Under the pieces are notes generated by a model, which saw only the letters and a program-made list of their open reading frames with translations, did not search any database and was not told the origin of the DNA. From NCBI RefSeq assembly GCF_024347595.1, contig NZ_AP025506.1, positions 1,426,001-1,490,000 of the forward strand: a stretch of DNA of 64,000 nt, written 5' to 3'. This document shows, one piece after another, positions 35,818-46,067 of this stretch (the stretch's first letter is position 1; each line of letters opens with the position of its first letter). The position numbers were made by a program, and so were the translations under genes. The DNA comes from Vibrio pomeroyi (GTDB lineage: Bacteria > Pseudomonadota > Gammaproteobacteria > Enterobacterales > Vibrionaceae).

Positions 35818-38223
35818 ATGAAATTCAGTGAATCTTGGCTACGCGAGTGGGTTAAACCTGCAATTAACAGCGAAGAGCTAGCTCACCAAATCACTATGGC
35901 TGGTTTGGAAGTTGACGATGTAGAACCTGTTGCTGGTGAATTCACCGGCGTTAAAGTAGGTAAAGTGGTTGAGTGCGGTCAGCACCCAGACGCAGACAAA
36001 CTACAAGTTACAAAAATTGATATCGGCGAAGAAGAGCTGTTAGACATCGTATGCGGTGCATCTAACTGTCGTCTTGGCCTAACTGTAGCAGTAGCAACAG
36101 TTGGCGCAGTACTTCCTGGTGACTTCAAAATCAAGAAAGCAAAACTACGTGGCGTTCCATCGCACGGCATGCTTTGTTCTTTCTCTGAGCTAGGTATCGA
36201 CGTAGAGTCTGACGGCATCCTTGAGCTGCCTGAAGGCACAACGCTAGGTATGGACGTTCGTGAGCTTCTTGAGCTTAACGACGTAACTATCGACGTAGAC
36301 CTAACAGCAAACCGCGCAGACTGCTTCAGCATCCGTGGCCTTGCTCGTGAAGTTGGCGTACTAAACCGCGCAGACGTTACAGAGCCAACAGTTGAAGCTG
36401 TTGCAACAAGCATTGAAGACACAGTATCTGTTGAAATCAAAGCAACTGATGCTTGTCCACGTTACCTTGGCCGTGTGGTTAAGAACGTAAACGTGAAAGC
36501 GGAATCTCCAATCTGGATGCAAGAAAAACTGCGTCGTTGTGGTATCCGTTCAATCGACCCAGTTGTAGACATCACAAACTACGTGATGCTAGAGCAAGGC
36601 CAACCAATGCACGCATTTGATCTTGCTAAGATCGAAGGCGGTATCGTGGTTCGTCTAGCAGAGCAGGGCGAAAAGCTAACACTTCTAGATGGCAACGAAG
36701 CTGAACTAAACAGCAACACACTTGTTATCGCTGACCACAACAAAGCACTAGCAATCGCTGGTATCTTTGGCGGTCAAGATTCAGGTGTTACGACCGAAAC
36801 AACAGACGTACTTCTTGAAGCGGCATTCTTCGCACCGGATCACATCCGTGGTCGCGCACGTGCTTACGGCCTTCATACTGATTCTTCTCTACGTTTCGAA
36901 CGTGGTGTTGATTCAACACTTCAAGCAGCAGCAATGGAGCGTGCAACACAGCTTCTAGTTGAAATCTGTGGTGGTGAAGTTGCGCCAGTAAACGGCAGCG
37001 AATCTGAAGCTGATCTTCCTAAAGCAAACGTAGTTGCTCTACGTCGCGCTAAGCTAGACAGCCTGCTAGGTCACGAAATCCCATCTACAGACGTAGTGGA
37101 AATTCTTACTCGCCTAGGTTGTACTGTTTCTGTTGTAGAAGATACGGAAACGACAGAAGCTGGTTGGACGGCAACGTCTCCATCTTGGCGTTTTGATATC
37201 GCAATCGAGCAAGACCTAATTGAAGAAGTAGGTCGTATCTACGGTTACGATAACATTCCAAACCAAGCGCCTAAAGCGGCACTTAAAATGAATGACCACA
37301 AAGAAGCTGACCAACCGCTTAAGCGCGTTCGTGACCTTCTTGTAGACCGTGGCTACCACGAAGCAATCACATACAGCTTCGTAGAACCAGAACAGCAAAA
37401 ACTTGTTGTACCTGGTGTTGAGCCACTAATCCTGCCATTCCCAATCTCTGCGGACATGTCAGCAATGCGTCTTGGCCTAATTCAAGGTCTTCTAAACACA
37501 GTTGTTCACAACCAGAAGCGTCAACAGTCTCGCGTTCGTCTATTCGAATCAGGCCTACGTTTCATCCCTGAAGCAACAGCTGAAAACGGCATGCGCCAAG
37601 AAATGATGCTTGCGGGCGTTATCTCTGGTACTCGTGGCGAAGAGCACTGGGATATTGCAACTAACACTGTAGATTTCTTCGATCTTAAAGGTGACCTAGA
37701 AGCAGTTCTTGAGCTTTCAGCAAACGAAATCGCATACAGCTTCAAAGCAGCTAAGCACCCAGCACTTCACCCAGGTCAAACTGCGGCTATCGTAGTAGAC
37801 GGCAAAGAAGTGGGTATCATTGGTACTGTTCACCCAGAACTAGAGCGTAAGTTTGGTCTTAACGGCCGTACTATCGTATTCGAAATCGAATGGGCAGCTA
37901 TCAACACTCGCGTGCTTCCAGAAGCAGTAGCTGTATCTAAGTTCCCTGCAAACCGTCGTGATATCGCAGTAGTTGTTGACGAAGCAGTTGCTTCTGGCGA
38001 CATCGTAGAAGCGTGTATCGCTGCTGGTGGCGAATTCCTAACAGGCGCTAAGCTGTTCGACGTATACGTTGGTCAAGGCGTTGAAGAAGGTAAGAAGAGC
38101 CTAGCAATCGCACTTAGCCTACAGTCTGTAGAGCGCACACTTGAAGATGCAGACATCGCTGGTTCAGTAGATGCTATCGTAGCTTCAATCTCAGAGAAAT
38201 TCGGCGCAGCACTTCGCGACTAA
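35818..38223 (+). CDS. pheT: Phenylalanyl-tRNA synthetase beta subunit
   Basis: 801 aa (E. coli 795). N-terminal EMAP/tRNA-binding-like domain ([20 protein letters not shown] in two stretches), B3/B4 editing domain, B5 domain, and C-terminal anticodon-binding FDX-ACB domain ([18 protein letters not shown]). 18 bases separate it from pheS, so the two form an operon. Codon use is markedly biased to highly expressed patterns. No ihfA, which follows pheT in E. coli, lies downstream in this window; a terminator and a minus-strand accessory gene follow instead. Confidence 0.98.
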   Translation: MKFSESWLREWVKPAINSEELAHQITMAGLEVDDVEPVAGEFTGVKVGKVVECGQHPDADKLQVTKIDIGEEELLDIVCGASNCRLGLTVAVATVGAVLPGDFKIKKAKLRGVPSHGMLCSFSELGIDVESDGILELPEGTTLGMDVRELLELNDVTIDVDLTANRADCFSIRGLAREVGVLNRADVTEPTVEAVATSIEDTVSVEIKATDACPRYLGRVVKNVNVKAESPIWMQEKLRRCGIRSIDPVVDITNYVMLEQGQPMHAFDLAKIEGGIVVRLAEQGEKLTLLDGNEAELNSNTLVIADHNKALAIAGIFGGQDSGVTTETTDVLLEAAFFAPDHIRGRARAYGLHTDSSLRFERGVDSTLQAAAMERATQLLVEICGGEVAPVNGSESEADLPKANVVALRRAKLDSLLGHEIPSTDVVEILTRLGCTVSVVEDTETTEAGWTATSPSWRFDIAIEQDLIEEVGRIYGYDNIPNQAPKAALKMNDHKEADQPLKRVRDLLVDRGYHEAITYSFVEPEQQKLVVPGVEPLILPFPISADMSAMRLGLIQGLLNTVVHNQKRQQSRVRLFESGLRFIPEATAENGMRQEMMLAGVISGTRGEEHWDIATNTVDFFDLKGDLEAVLELSANEIAYSFKAAKHPALHPGQTAAIVVDGKEVGIIGTVHPELERKFGLNGRTIVFEIEWAAINTRVLPEAVAVSKFPANRRDIAVVVDEAVASGDIVEACIAAGGEFLTGAKLFDVYVGQGVEEGKKSLAIALSLQSVERTLEDADIAGSVDAIVASISEKFGAALRD

Positions 38224-38247
38224 TCTCTTCTGATAGATAGAAAACCA

Positions 38248-38275
38248 AAGGCCTCGCAATGCGAGGCCTTTTTTA
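38248..38275. terminator. Terminator of pheST (GGCCTCGC family, copy 1)
   Basis: AAGGCCTCGC-AAT-GCGAGGCCTT followed by T-run, preceded by GATAGATAGAAAA. One of five near-identical hairpins in the window. Confidence 0.92.
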
Positions 38276-38289
38276 AATCTAGTTCATAT

Positions 38290-40125
38290 TTATCTGTCTT
38301 TGCACATCTCAATGATTTCATCAATAATCGTGACCATATCTTCACAAACTTCATCTGCTTGTATCGAATGTATATATTCTTCTTTATCAAACTTCACTTT
38401 AAAATACTTATTAATGCCATCTAATACTGGTTTTACGTCTTTACTGAATAACCCTTCAGTGTTGCTAGCTCTATCGGAGTTCTTATACGTCGGTGGTACA
38501 ACAAGTCCATGTTCATCTGTAAGGTAATCTTTAACAGCATTTACATCTTTAGAGATATTAGAATTTCTACAATTATTTGTGATATAACGGCTAATAGCTT
38601 CAGGAATGATCAAGTAATTCTCAATTTCTCGTCTCCTTAAAGTTCTGTATTTCATTATTGCATGTTTAGCTGAATCATCTTTTTGAACATCGCACCCGTT
38701 ATTGTGAAGATGACAGTTGGTCGTGGAATAGTTTTCATCATCTAAGTCTCTTAAGCTATATGCTAAGATATGATTTCCTGTCTCTTGCGCTATTTTTTGG
38801 TTTAGCTCAATAATTAGGGTTTTACGTTCTTTGTGCTTCTTATTAGTAACCCATTCAACGATGTTATTTGGCCATACTTTCCCCAGTCTTTGGCAAAGGG
38901 TTCGAAGAACACGGCCGTCACTCGAGTTTTCGATTAATAATACATTTTTGTGTTCTATGATCGAGTCTAATAGGGGGAAATACTTGCTTCCCAGTCCTTC
39001 TAGAACAAGGACTTTTTCTTCATTATTTTTTAGATAGTTAGCTTTATAGTTTTCAACATGTAAAACTTTTGGGTAGTTAATTAGCTTAATTAACTCAGAG
39101 CTGTGGCTAACTAGTAATATCTGCTTGTTATATTCATTACATACTTTTTCTAGTTTTTCTATCAAAAGAGATTGAAGTGATGAATGTAGATGTGCATCCG
39201 GTTCGTCAAGCAACAATACGTTATTGTTTCGGTCTAGAGCGAGAGCAAATACGCTTAACCATTGTAAAAAGCCACTGCCTTCAACCATTAGATCTCTTTT
39301 ACTAGTGTTATTTCTTTCCTTTACTCTTGTTTCTGGATTTTTAACCAAGTCAAGTACATCGACATTAATAAAATTATGAAACTTACTATCAAATTGATGT
39401 ACATATAGATTTACATGAAATACTTCGGCTAGAATTTCTTTTAGTTGTCGCCATTCCGTTTTTATTTTACTTAGGCATAGTTGGTCTGACTGTGTTAATC
39501 TCAGTTTATTAGGGAACAGCTCATCTCTCTTTGTTTGAATGGTAATTTCATGTGCTTCATGTAGATCTAAAAGTAGATTTCGTATTACCGAGCCTGCCTG
39601 TCCTTTCCCTATTAGTTTTCGTCGATCAGCGACAGATAACCAATTTTCATTTTCATTCATTCCTCCAAAAGGTGGAAGGTAGGCAATTGTTGGGATGTTA
39701 TCTTCCTCAGTAAGATTGGAGTCGGATTTCTTAATGGCAAAATTATTTCCGTTAAGTGTAAATGCGAGCTCCAGAAATAGGTTTCTATTGTCATACCCCT
39801 TCCAACCTACTTTTATCTTAAGTGAATATGAACCATTGGTTTTTTGATCTTTCCAAAGATATTTTAAAGACGGTATGCTGATGGGAGAGAACGTTTCTGG
39901 GGGGATGCCAAGTCCTTTTTTGTCGGTGTCATAGTTTGCAAGTAAAGATTCTTGACCTCTATAGTTGATCAAAAGAATTTTTGCATACTCCCAGACTGCT
40001 AGAGCATGCAGGAGACTAGTTTTTCCTGAATTATTGACTCCTGAAATGAGAGTCAACCCGCTGTCGTTAAGGTCAACATTGATCTCATCAAATTTCTTAA
40101 AATTATTTAACGCTAACAGATTCAC
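38290..40125 (-). CDS. OLD-family ATPase with Toprim-like nuclease domain
   Basis: 611 aa. SMC/ABC-type ATPase: Walker A GVNNSGKTSLLH (~30), signature VEGSGFLQWLS (~280), Walker B VLLLDEPDAHLHSS (~305) and H-loop LLVSHSSEL. From about 390 a Toprim-like region: NVLLIENSSDGRVL (catalytic Glu), SLRDLDDENYS (DxD), then RREIENYLI. This is the architecture of overcoming-lysogenization-defect (OLD) nucleases and related anti-phage ATPases. No GajB-type helicase or other partner lies beside it, so it would be a solitary (class 1-like) system. GTG start with AAGGA eight bases upstream. Visibly A+T-rich compared with pheT and the next gene, suggesting acquisition. Confidence 0.8.
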   Translation of the reverse strand: MNLLALNNFKKFDEINVDLNDSGLTLISGVNNSGKTSLLHALAVWEYAKILLINYRGQESLLANYDTDKKGLGIPPETFSPISIPSLKYLWKDQKTNGSYSLKIKVGWKGYDNRNLFLELAFTLNGNNFAIKKSDSNLTEEDNIPTIAYLPPFGGMNENENWLSVADRRKLIGKGQAGSVIRNLLLDLHEAHEITIQTKRDELFPNKLRLTQSDQLCLSKIKTEWRQLKEILAEVFHVNLYVHQFDSKFHNFINVDVLDLVKNPETRVKERNNTSKRDLMVEGSGFLQWLSVFALALDRNNNVLLLDEPDAHLHSSLQSLLIEKLEKVCNEYNKQILLVSHSSELIKLINYPKVLHVENYKANYLKNNEEKVLVLEGLGSKYFPLLDSIIEHKNVLLIENSSDGRVLRTLCQRLGKVWPNNIVEWVTNKKHKERKTLIIELNQKIAQETGNHILAYSLRDLDDENYSTTNCHLHNNGCDVQKDDSAKHAIMKYRTLRRREIENYLIIPEAISRYITNNCRNSNISKDVNAVKDYLTDEHGLVVPPTYKNSDRASNTEGLFSKDVKPVLDGINKYFKVKFDKEEYIHSIQADEVCEDMVTIIDEIIEMCKDR

Positions 40126-40389
40126 ACTCTACTTCCTTGAATTCACACTTCGTTTAACAGAGAACTAACTCTTATAATAAGAAAGCTAAACTATCAGTAT
40201 ATTGTATGATTTTCATGTATTTATACTCTGATTGTGAATTGAATCGTGATTGGGATGATTCGAAAAATGTTTTTGGTTTGGATTGAACGGAAGAACTGTT
40301 GACCCGTCTACAACTTCACACTTTATAGTGTCTATATTGATTGAGAGTGGCGCTTTCTGTGTTCCCTCCAAAGTAAGTAGAGATACACT

Positions 40390-41262
40390 ATGAAACGTTT
40401 AATTCTAAACATCACACTCTTGGTATTCATGACACTTGGTAGCATGAGTGCCATGGCTCATGATTCAACGGTTAAGTACGGTATTGCGATATCTCACGAT
40501 GGTGAGCAAATTGCTTATGGCAAAAGTGGGAGCGGGGAGACGGCGCTGATCTTCATTCATGGTTGGAGCTTAGACAGTAGGCTGTGGCAAAACCAAGTGA
40601 GTGAGTTTTCAAAGCAGTACCAAGTGATCACCATGGACTTAGCAGGGCACGGTAACTCATCGTTCAACCGAGAAGAGTACACCATGGTCTCGTTCGCTGA
40701 AGATATCAAAGCCGTAATTGAGAAAGAACAACTCGAATCCGTCATCTTAGTAGGGCATTCAATGGCGGGTGGTGTTATTGCTGAAGCCGCTAAACTGATG
40801 CCGAAAAGAGTGAAGGGCATTATTGGTGTCGATACATCGCAAAATGTCACACTAGCTGTTTCTCAAAGCGACCTAGATGCGATGACCATACCATTTGAAG
40901 CAGACTTCCAAGCGGGCATTACTATGTTCGTGAAAGACTCGCTACCAAAAGACGTAGACACGGATTTACTTTACTGGGTAACGCAAGACATGGCGTCAGC
41001 ACCGCCAGCTATCGCGATAAACCAGTTCCGCCATTATCTAGGCCAATACGTGACAGGCGAAGCCCACCGCGTGTATGAGAACGTGAACGTACCAGTAATA
41101 TTGGTCAACGCTCGCCTATGGCCAACAGATTCAGAAGCGAACAAGAAACACATCAAGGATTACAGCATTTACTACATTGAAGACTCAGGCCACTTCCCAA
41201 TGCTAGAGCAACCGCAGCAGTTCAACACAACGTTGATGAAAGCGGTGAAGTCAGTGAAGTAG
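40390..41262 (+). CDS. Secreted alpha/beta-hydrolase
   Basis: 290 aa with signal peptide (cleavage after MSAMA). Alpha/beta-hydrolase fold: oxyanion region FIHGWSLDSRLW, TMDLAGHGNSS, nucleophile elbow GHSMAGG (Ser), acid in ARLWPTDSE, and catalytic His in DSGHFPMLEQP. Periplasmic or secreted esterase/lactonase type; substrate unknown. Stand-alone gene on the plus strand. The 264-base gap before it, shared with the OLD-type gene, is A+T-rich and presumably holds divergent promoters. Confidence 0.82.
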   Translation: MKRLILNITLLVFMTLGSMSAMAHDSTVKYGIAISHDGEQIAYGKSGSGETALIFIHGWSLDSRLWQNQVSEFSKQYQVITMDLAGHGNSSFNREEYTMVSFAEDIKAVIEKEQLESVILVGHSMAGGVIAEAAKLMPKRVKGIIGVDTSQNVTLAVSQSDLDAMTIPFEADFQAGITMFVKDSLPKDVDTDLLYWVTQDMASAPPAIAINQFRHYLGQYVTGEAHRVYENVNVPVILVNARLWPTDSEANKKHIKDYSIYYIEDSGHFPMLEQPQQFNTTLMKAVKSVK

Positions 41263-41782
41263 GGTGGTTGCACGTGAGAATAGGCTGATAATCCCCTCCT
41301 AACCTCCCCTTGATTTACATCTCCAATATCTTGTTGGTAATTGGAAAGGGGAGGAACTGAATACCGATCGCTACATGTGCTGCTATATGTTCAGCGGCAA
41401 AGAATGTTCTCCCCCTCGGACGTATATCTAATGAGATCGGTGAACTCCATTTGAGGGGGAGCTAGAGGGGGAGGTTTGGGTTTAATTGAACCGTTCCACG
41501 GAGTTTCATTAACTGCGACAAGTCTGTGACTTTGTTTTACTTGTTATTCAATCCAACTGGCACAGACCTGATTTGTACATCATCGTCAGCGACAAATAAT
41601 AATCTCCAATGAATTTCTCAAAGAAGTAAAAGCTATCTGAATACTTACCAATCTCAATAAATAACATTCTAAAAATGATCGTGTAACAATCTGTTAACTG
41701 GTCGTATTGTCGCTATGTTCTTTGTCTTAGTTGCATATCGTTACCAAGCTCAGAACATACCATTATTTTTGAGGAGCTGAAT
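41263..41782. repeat. Intergenic region with two CT/GA-rich inverted repeats
   Basis: 520 bases without a gene. Pair one: CCTCCCCTT (41303-41311) with AAGGGGAGG (41346-41354). Pair two: CTCCCCCTC (41409-41417) with GAGGGGGAG (41453-41461), followed by a further AGAGGGGGAGG. They look like a decayed or composite dispersed repeat. The rest, A+T-rich from about 41500, should contain the promoter for the small ORF and MFS gene; I could not fix it. Confidence 0.5.
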
Positions 41783-41857
41783 ATGAACGGAAAACTAAGA
41801 ATGGCGTTATTCATGCGCGATCATATTCAAGATTTTCTTTTAGAATCGGCGGCTTAA
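41783..41857 (+). CDS. 24-codon leader ORF coupled to the MFS gene
   Basis: Encodes a 24-residue peptide beginning MNGKLRMALFMRDHI and ending ESAA. It has one of the best ribosome-binding sites in the window (GAGGAGCT, seven bases before the ATG), and its stop TAA is immediately followed by the ATG of the transporter (TAAATG). The transporter itself has no separate RBS, so it is probably translated by re-initiation after this ORF. Could be a regulatory leader peptide or simply a translational-coupling device. Confidence 0.6.
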   Translation: MNGKLRMALFMRDHIQDFLLESAA

Positions 41858-43045
41858 ATGACTCTCTGGCTTAGGATTTTAACATCGCGAAGCTCATTCG
41901 CGATGTTGGTTTTTATCGCCATCGCGTCAGTGATAGCGAATACGGGGTGGCGAGTCGTGATGAATAACTTCGCTGTTGATACTGTTGGTATGTCGGGTGC
42001 TGACGTGGGTGTATTGCAGAGTGTTAGGGAGATCCCAGGCTTGCTCTCATTTACTGTTTTGTTTCTGTTGTTCATCGCCTCAGAACAAAGAGTCGCGGTA
42101 TTGTCGGTTGCAACATTAGGGCTCGGAGTAGCAGTGACGGGGTATTTGCCTTCGATCTATGGCTTCTATTTCAGCACCACGATCATGTCTATTGGTTTCC
42201 ATTATTTAGAAGCGGTGAACAAATCACTCTCAACACAATTGTTAGCGACTGAGAACTTCAGTGAATCAATGGGGAAAATCCGCTCTGCTGCTTCGTTTTT
42301 CTCGATGGTGACTTTTCTGTGCATTATGGTCGCGAGCTATCTTTTTGACGTTTCAGATAAGGCGATTTTCTTTACGTGTGGAGCAATATGTTTTTGGCTG
42401 GCAGTTTACTTGGTCACGTTTAAAAATACTCATACAGAGGTTAAACAACATACCAAACTCATTGTCCGACGTGAATACACGACCTATTACATTCTTACCT
42501 TTTTGAGTGGGGCAAGAAGACAGATCTTTGTGGCATTTGCTGGCTTACTGATGGTGACTAAATTTCATTATACGATTGCGATGATGGCCACTTTATTTAT
42601 GGTATCCAGCTTAGCAGCGACGCTTGCTCTACCTTATGTTGGGAGATTTATCGACCGAGTAGGAGAGAGGCAAGCTTTGGTCATTGAGTATGCCGCATTA
42701 GTGTTAGTGTTTTTATCTTACGCATTTGTGGATGATCATTATGCGGCTGCGGGGCTATATGTTATCGACAGTATCATTTTTAGTTTTGCGATAGCTTTGA
42801 ACACCTACTTTAAAAAGACAATTAGGGAAGATGAAGTGGCTTCAACGGCGAGTTTGTCATTCACGATTAACCATATTGCAGCGGTATTCCTTCCATTTTT
42901 GTTAGGAATCATCTGGATGTCTGGTTATCAATGGGTGTTTGTTTCTGGAGCAGTGATTGCTTTGATTAGTCTGTTGGTATCGTTGACTATGGGCACGCAG
43001 CTTCATCAGCGAATTAATGGATTCGATAAGCTACAGAACCAATAG
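41858..43045 (+). CDS. Major facilitator superfamily transporter
   Basis: 395 aa, about 12 membrane helices in two halves joined by a loop near 185-205. Opening FIAIASVIANTGWRVVMNNF, second-half loop GRFIDRVGERQALVIEY (the conserved MFS loop motif). No close family match recognised; the substrate cannot be inferred. Its start codon touches the stop of the upstream 24-codon ORF, which suggests re-initiation. A GGCCTCGC-family terminator follows 37 bases after the stop. Confidence 0.82.
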   Translation: MTLWLRILTSRSSFAMLVFIAIASVIANTGWRVVMNNFAVDTVGMSGADVGVLQSVREIPGLLSFTVLFLLFIASEQRVAVLSVATLGLGVAVTGYLPSIYGFYFSTTIMSIGFHYLEAVNKSLSTQLLATENFSESMGKIRSAASFFSMVTFLCIMVASYLFDVSDKAIFFTCGAICFWLAVYLVTFKNTHTEVKQHTKLIVRREYTTYYILTFLSGARRQIFVAFAGLLMVTKFHYTIAMMATLFMVSSLAATLALPYVGRFIDRVGERQALVIEYAALVLVFLSYAFVDDHYAAAGLYVIDSIIFSFAIALNTYFKKTIREDEVASTASLSFTINHIAAVFLPFLLGIIWMSGYQWVFVSGAVIALISLLVSLTMGTQLHQRINGFDKLQNQ

Positions 43046-43082
43046 CGACACTCGTTTATCTCACTGGTTTGATAGATAAAAC

Positions 43083-43111
43083 AAGGCCTCGCGCGTGTGC
43101 GAGGCCTTTTT
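43083..43111. terminator. Terminator (GGCCTCGC family, copy 2)
   Basis: AAGGCCTCGC-GCGTGT-GCGAGGCCTT with T-run, preceded by GATAGATAAAAC; serves the MFS gene and possibly the convergent permease. Confidence 0.92.
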
Positions 43112-43143
43112 GTGTTCCGACTAAAATTAAATATTATTCGAGG

Positions 43144-44652
43144 TTAACGAAAGCTTGGGATAATCGCTGGAATCCCCGGTAGAAGGCCAACCAATGCCAT
43201 TACGCCACTTAGTACAATAAACATGATGCCAGGCAACACCCAACGGCTCATTTTACTCAGTTCACCGCTGCGTTCTTTACAACCGACTAGGCCTAAGTTG
43301 TCTAACAGCATTGTGAGAGACCAACCAAATGCTGGGTTCACTAGCGCCGATGAAAATACAACAATCGCTGCTGATTGGGTGGTTTTCCCTTCGCGTGTCA
43401 TTTCCATTCCAGCTTCTAGCAATGGAACAAATACCCCAACAATCAACGCGACACACAGTACAGGTTGCCAGATAGCCAAATCCATTGGGTAGCCCCAAAC
43501 AGCGGCGATAATACAAAATAGAGCTGTGAGCAAAGCGCCAGCAGGGATAGGGCGTTTAGCAATCGCCGCCGGTACGATATAAGTACCCCATGAAGACGTA
43601 AAGTTAGTACCGCCAAGCAGAGAACCGAACGTTTGACGAATTGAAGCCGTGGTCATGGTGTCGTCAATGTTCATGTGTACTTTTTCGGTACGTTCTGGGT
43701 AGCTGATCTTTTGGAATACTTGATGCCCTAAGAAATCGGGTGACCACATTGCTACGGCTAGAATCGCAAACGGCAATACCACCATGAAATGTTCAATCGT
43801 CGGTAGGCCTAGCATCCAGCCTGTATCTTCTCCCCACCAATACATAGGGTTCATGTTAGGTAAGCCTGGCTCAGTGTGGAAAGCAAATGGCGCACCCATG
43901 GCAAATGCAATCGTACCACCTAGCAAGCAGCTAAGAGGTACCGCTAACCAACGCTTACGGAAATGTTCCAATAGCGCGTACAAGATAATGGTGCAAAAGA
44001 TCACGACAAACGCGATGTGGCTCATGCCAATTCCCTCTGCCCAAGCGAAAAGCTTTTTAACTTGAGAGGCGGTTCCAACAAAGCCAAGGTAGAGCAACAA
44101 GCCGCCACACACGCCTTTACTGGTGAGGTTGGCTAACATGCTACCACCTTTACTGATGGCTAAGATTAGGCCAAAAGCGCCAATCAACAAGCCAAACGCC
44201 ATAGGGTGGCCGCCTGCTGCAACGACAATAGGAATTAAGGGGATAAGTGGGCCGTGTGTACCTGCGAGGTTCGCGGTCGGCAATAGGAAGCCAGAGAAAA
44301 TAATAATGAAAACGGAGGCGATGAGGAGTTCATAACGAACGTTTTCTAGAATGAAGTCTTCATTTAATCCGAGAGCACCCGCAAAGGTAGCAGCAATCGC
44401 GCCCACCATCACAACTTTACCAATGGTCGCTGCCATCGCTGGGATGGTGTCTTCCATTTCGAATCGATAATCTTTAAACGGTAAATTTGGACGCCAGCGT
44501 TTAGGCGCCATGATTTGTAATTCATGCTCTAAATATTGGTCGCGGGAATCGAATTCTGATCTTGGTTTGTGTTGTTGTTCATAAGTGAGTTCATCCTCGT
44601 TCGCTTGAGGCTTATCTGCTTGTATATGTACGGACTCTAAAGTACTGCTCAT
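43144..44652 (-). CDS. DUF3360-like membrane permease
   Basis: 502 aa. A hydrophilic N-terminal ~65 residues (EEQ/HKPRSEFDSRDQYLEHEL, IMAPKRWRPNLPFKDYRFEMEDTIPA) precede at least ten membrane helices. Small-residue-rich helices such as PTANLAGTHGPLIPLIPIVVAAGGHPM and LLGGTNFTSSWGTYIVPAAIAKRPIP suggest a SulP/NCS2-like 7+7 fold. It resembles the DUF3360 family that I associate with Vibrio and relatives. Substrate unknown. AAGGA precedes the ATG. In the leader, an inverted repeat CAACAA-ACG-TTGTTG lies 39-53 bases upstream of the start. Confidence 0.72.
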   Translation of the reverse strand: MSSTLESVHIQADKPQANEDELTYEQQHKPRSEFDSRDQYLEHELQIMAPKRWRPNLPFKDYRFEMEDTIPAMAATIGKVVMVGAIAATFAGALGLNEDFILENVRYELLIASVFIIIFSGFLLPTANLAGTHGPLIPLIPIVVAAGGHPMAFGLLIGAFGLILAISKGGSMLANLTSKGVCGGLLLYLGFVGTASQVKKLFAWAEGIGMSHIAFVVIFCTIILYALLEHFRKRWLAVPLSCLLGGTIAFAMGAPFAFHTEPGLPNMNPMYWWGEDTGWMLGLPTIEHFMVVLPFAILAVAMWSPDFLGHQVFQKISYPERTEKVHMNIDDTMTTASIRQTFGSLLGGTNFTSSWGTYIVPAAIAKRPIPAGALLTALFCIIAAVWGYPMDLAIWQPVLCVALIVGVFVPLLEAGMEMTREGKTTQSAAIVVFSSALVNPAFGWSLTMLLDNLGLVGCKERSGELSKMSRWVLPGIMFIVLSGVMALVGLLPGIPAIIPSFR

Positions 44653-45047
44653 GTTGATTCCTTTCGTTCACACTCTGAGGTGTGTTATTCCAACAAACGT
44701 TGTTGACTCACGCAGAAGTGCAAACAATGCGTCAACCTATCGTTAAGAATTCATTAACATTTAGTTGCTAGTACCTTATACCAAACCAAAAAAAACAAAT
44801 AGTCTCAGGCAGTTAGACATTAGTCGTAGAGTTTGAGGGCTAATATGGGAGACGGTAAAGGGGATGAGTCAGTTTGTTTATAAGCCCTTAATTACAGGAG
44901 CAATAAAGTCACTTGTAACAACGAACGGCCAAGTGAATCTGTTCTGCAATCGAGCTTGAAAATCAAAACCAAAAAATAATTTAGAAAAGTGTGCATCCTT
45001 TTGCGACCTCAAACGTGTTAGAGGTAAATCGTTTAGAGGGTGCCACT
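44653..45047. promoter_or_regulatory. Divergent regulatory region between two permeases
   Basis: 395 bases. Nearest the DUF3360 gene are CACAC/GTGTG (44669-44684) and the 15-base inverted repeat CAACAA-ACG-TTGTTG (44691-44705), a possible operator. The remainder, A+T-rich, must contain the promoter of the Cu/Zn-type permease operon; since an ECF sigma gene ends that operon, its promoter may not be sigma70-like. I could not name a consensus. Confidence 0.4.
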
Positions 45048-46034
45048 ATGTTGGACGTTTTTACCTACTTTGCCGACTGGCTGACGTATTCCATTTTTAG
45101 CTTGGAAGCCAGTACTTCAATCGCAACAGGCGTTCATTTCTTTATTGAAGACACCAGTAAGATCTTAGTCTTATTGGTCGTGTTGATTTACGTTATCTCT
45201 GCACTGAGAGCCAGTTTGAGTGTGGACAAAGTTCGCCAATATCTACAGGGCAAGCATCGCGGTGTGGGTTACTTCTTGGGTTCGCTATTTGGTGCGATTA
45301 CACCGTTTTGCTCGTGCAGTTCTATTCCTCTGTTTATGGGCTTTGTCTCTGCACGTATTCCTATTGGTGTGACCATCGCATTTCTTATTACATCGCCTCT
45401 GATCAATGAGGTGGTAATCATCATGCTTGGCAGTGTACTCGGGCTGAAATTCACCATCATGTACATTGTGATTGGCATGTCGCTTGGCATTTTTGCAGGC
45501 TTCGTCTTAGATGCTTTTAAAGCCCACCGTTGGTTACAACCTTTCCTTGCCGAAGAGTATCAAAAAGCCAATGAGTTAGATGAATTGCCTCAAACCGCGA
45601 TTGAATCAACCCCAATGACGTTTAAACAGCGCCATGAATTTGCCGTAAACGAGACCAGCACCATCTTCAAGCGTATTTGGATTTGGGTCTTTGTTGGTGT
45701 CGGTATTGGGGCGTTCATTCATGGTTTTGTACCGGCGGATTGGTTCGAACAAAACCTCGCACACGGTCAGTGGTGGACGGTGCCACTCGCGACACTCAGT
45801 GCCATTCCGATTTACACCAACGCAACGGGCATTGTGCCAATCATGGCGTCGTTGATAGACAAAGGTATGCCACTGGGCACCACGCTTGCGTTTTGTATGG
45901 GAGCGGTCGCAGTGAGCTTGCCAGAGTTCATGATGCTTAAACAAGTCATGCAATACCGATTGCTTGGCGTAATCGCAGGTTACTTGCTGGTGGCGATTTC
46001 CATCACGGGTTGGTTGTTCAATTTCTTTTATTAA
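45048..46034 (+). CDS. ArsP/SO_0444-type metal efflux permease
   Basis: 328 aa, eight or so membrane helices, PF03773 permease family. Hallmark Cys motif GAITPFCSCSSIPLFMGF, followed by ITSPLINEVVIIML and, in the second half, PIYTNATGIVPIMASLIDKG. Members transport organoarsenicals or Cu/Zn; the CSCS type with a following thioredoxin-like gene is annotated as Cu/Zn efflux. The ATG at 45048 (AGAGGG upstream) is preferred to a frame extension from 44991. Operon: permease - thioredoxin - ECF sigma factor. Confidence 0.82.
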   Translation: MLDVFTYFADWLTYSIFSLEASTSIATGVHFFIEDTSKILVLLVVLIYVISALRASLSVDKVRQYLQGKHRGVGYFLGSLFGAITPFCSCSSIPLFMGFVSARIPIGVTIAFLITSPLINEVVIIMLGSVLGLKFTIMYIVIGMSLGIFAGFVLDAFKAHRWLQPFLAEEYQKANELDELPQTAIESTPMTFKQRHEFAVNETSTIFKRIWIWVFVGVGIGAFIHGFVPADWFEQNLAHGQWWTVPLATLSAIPIYTNATGIVPIMASLIDKGMPLGTTLAFCMGAVAVSLPEFMMLKQVMQYRLLGVIAGYLLVAISITGWLFNFFY

Positions 46035-46067
46035 TCACAGCAGAGCACATGCTCACAGGAGTTTGAT

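Noticed and set aside
45606-45953. 115-codon minus-strand frame inside the metal permease gene
   Set aside because: His/Arg/Trp-rich antisense shadow of membrane-helix codons.
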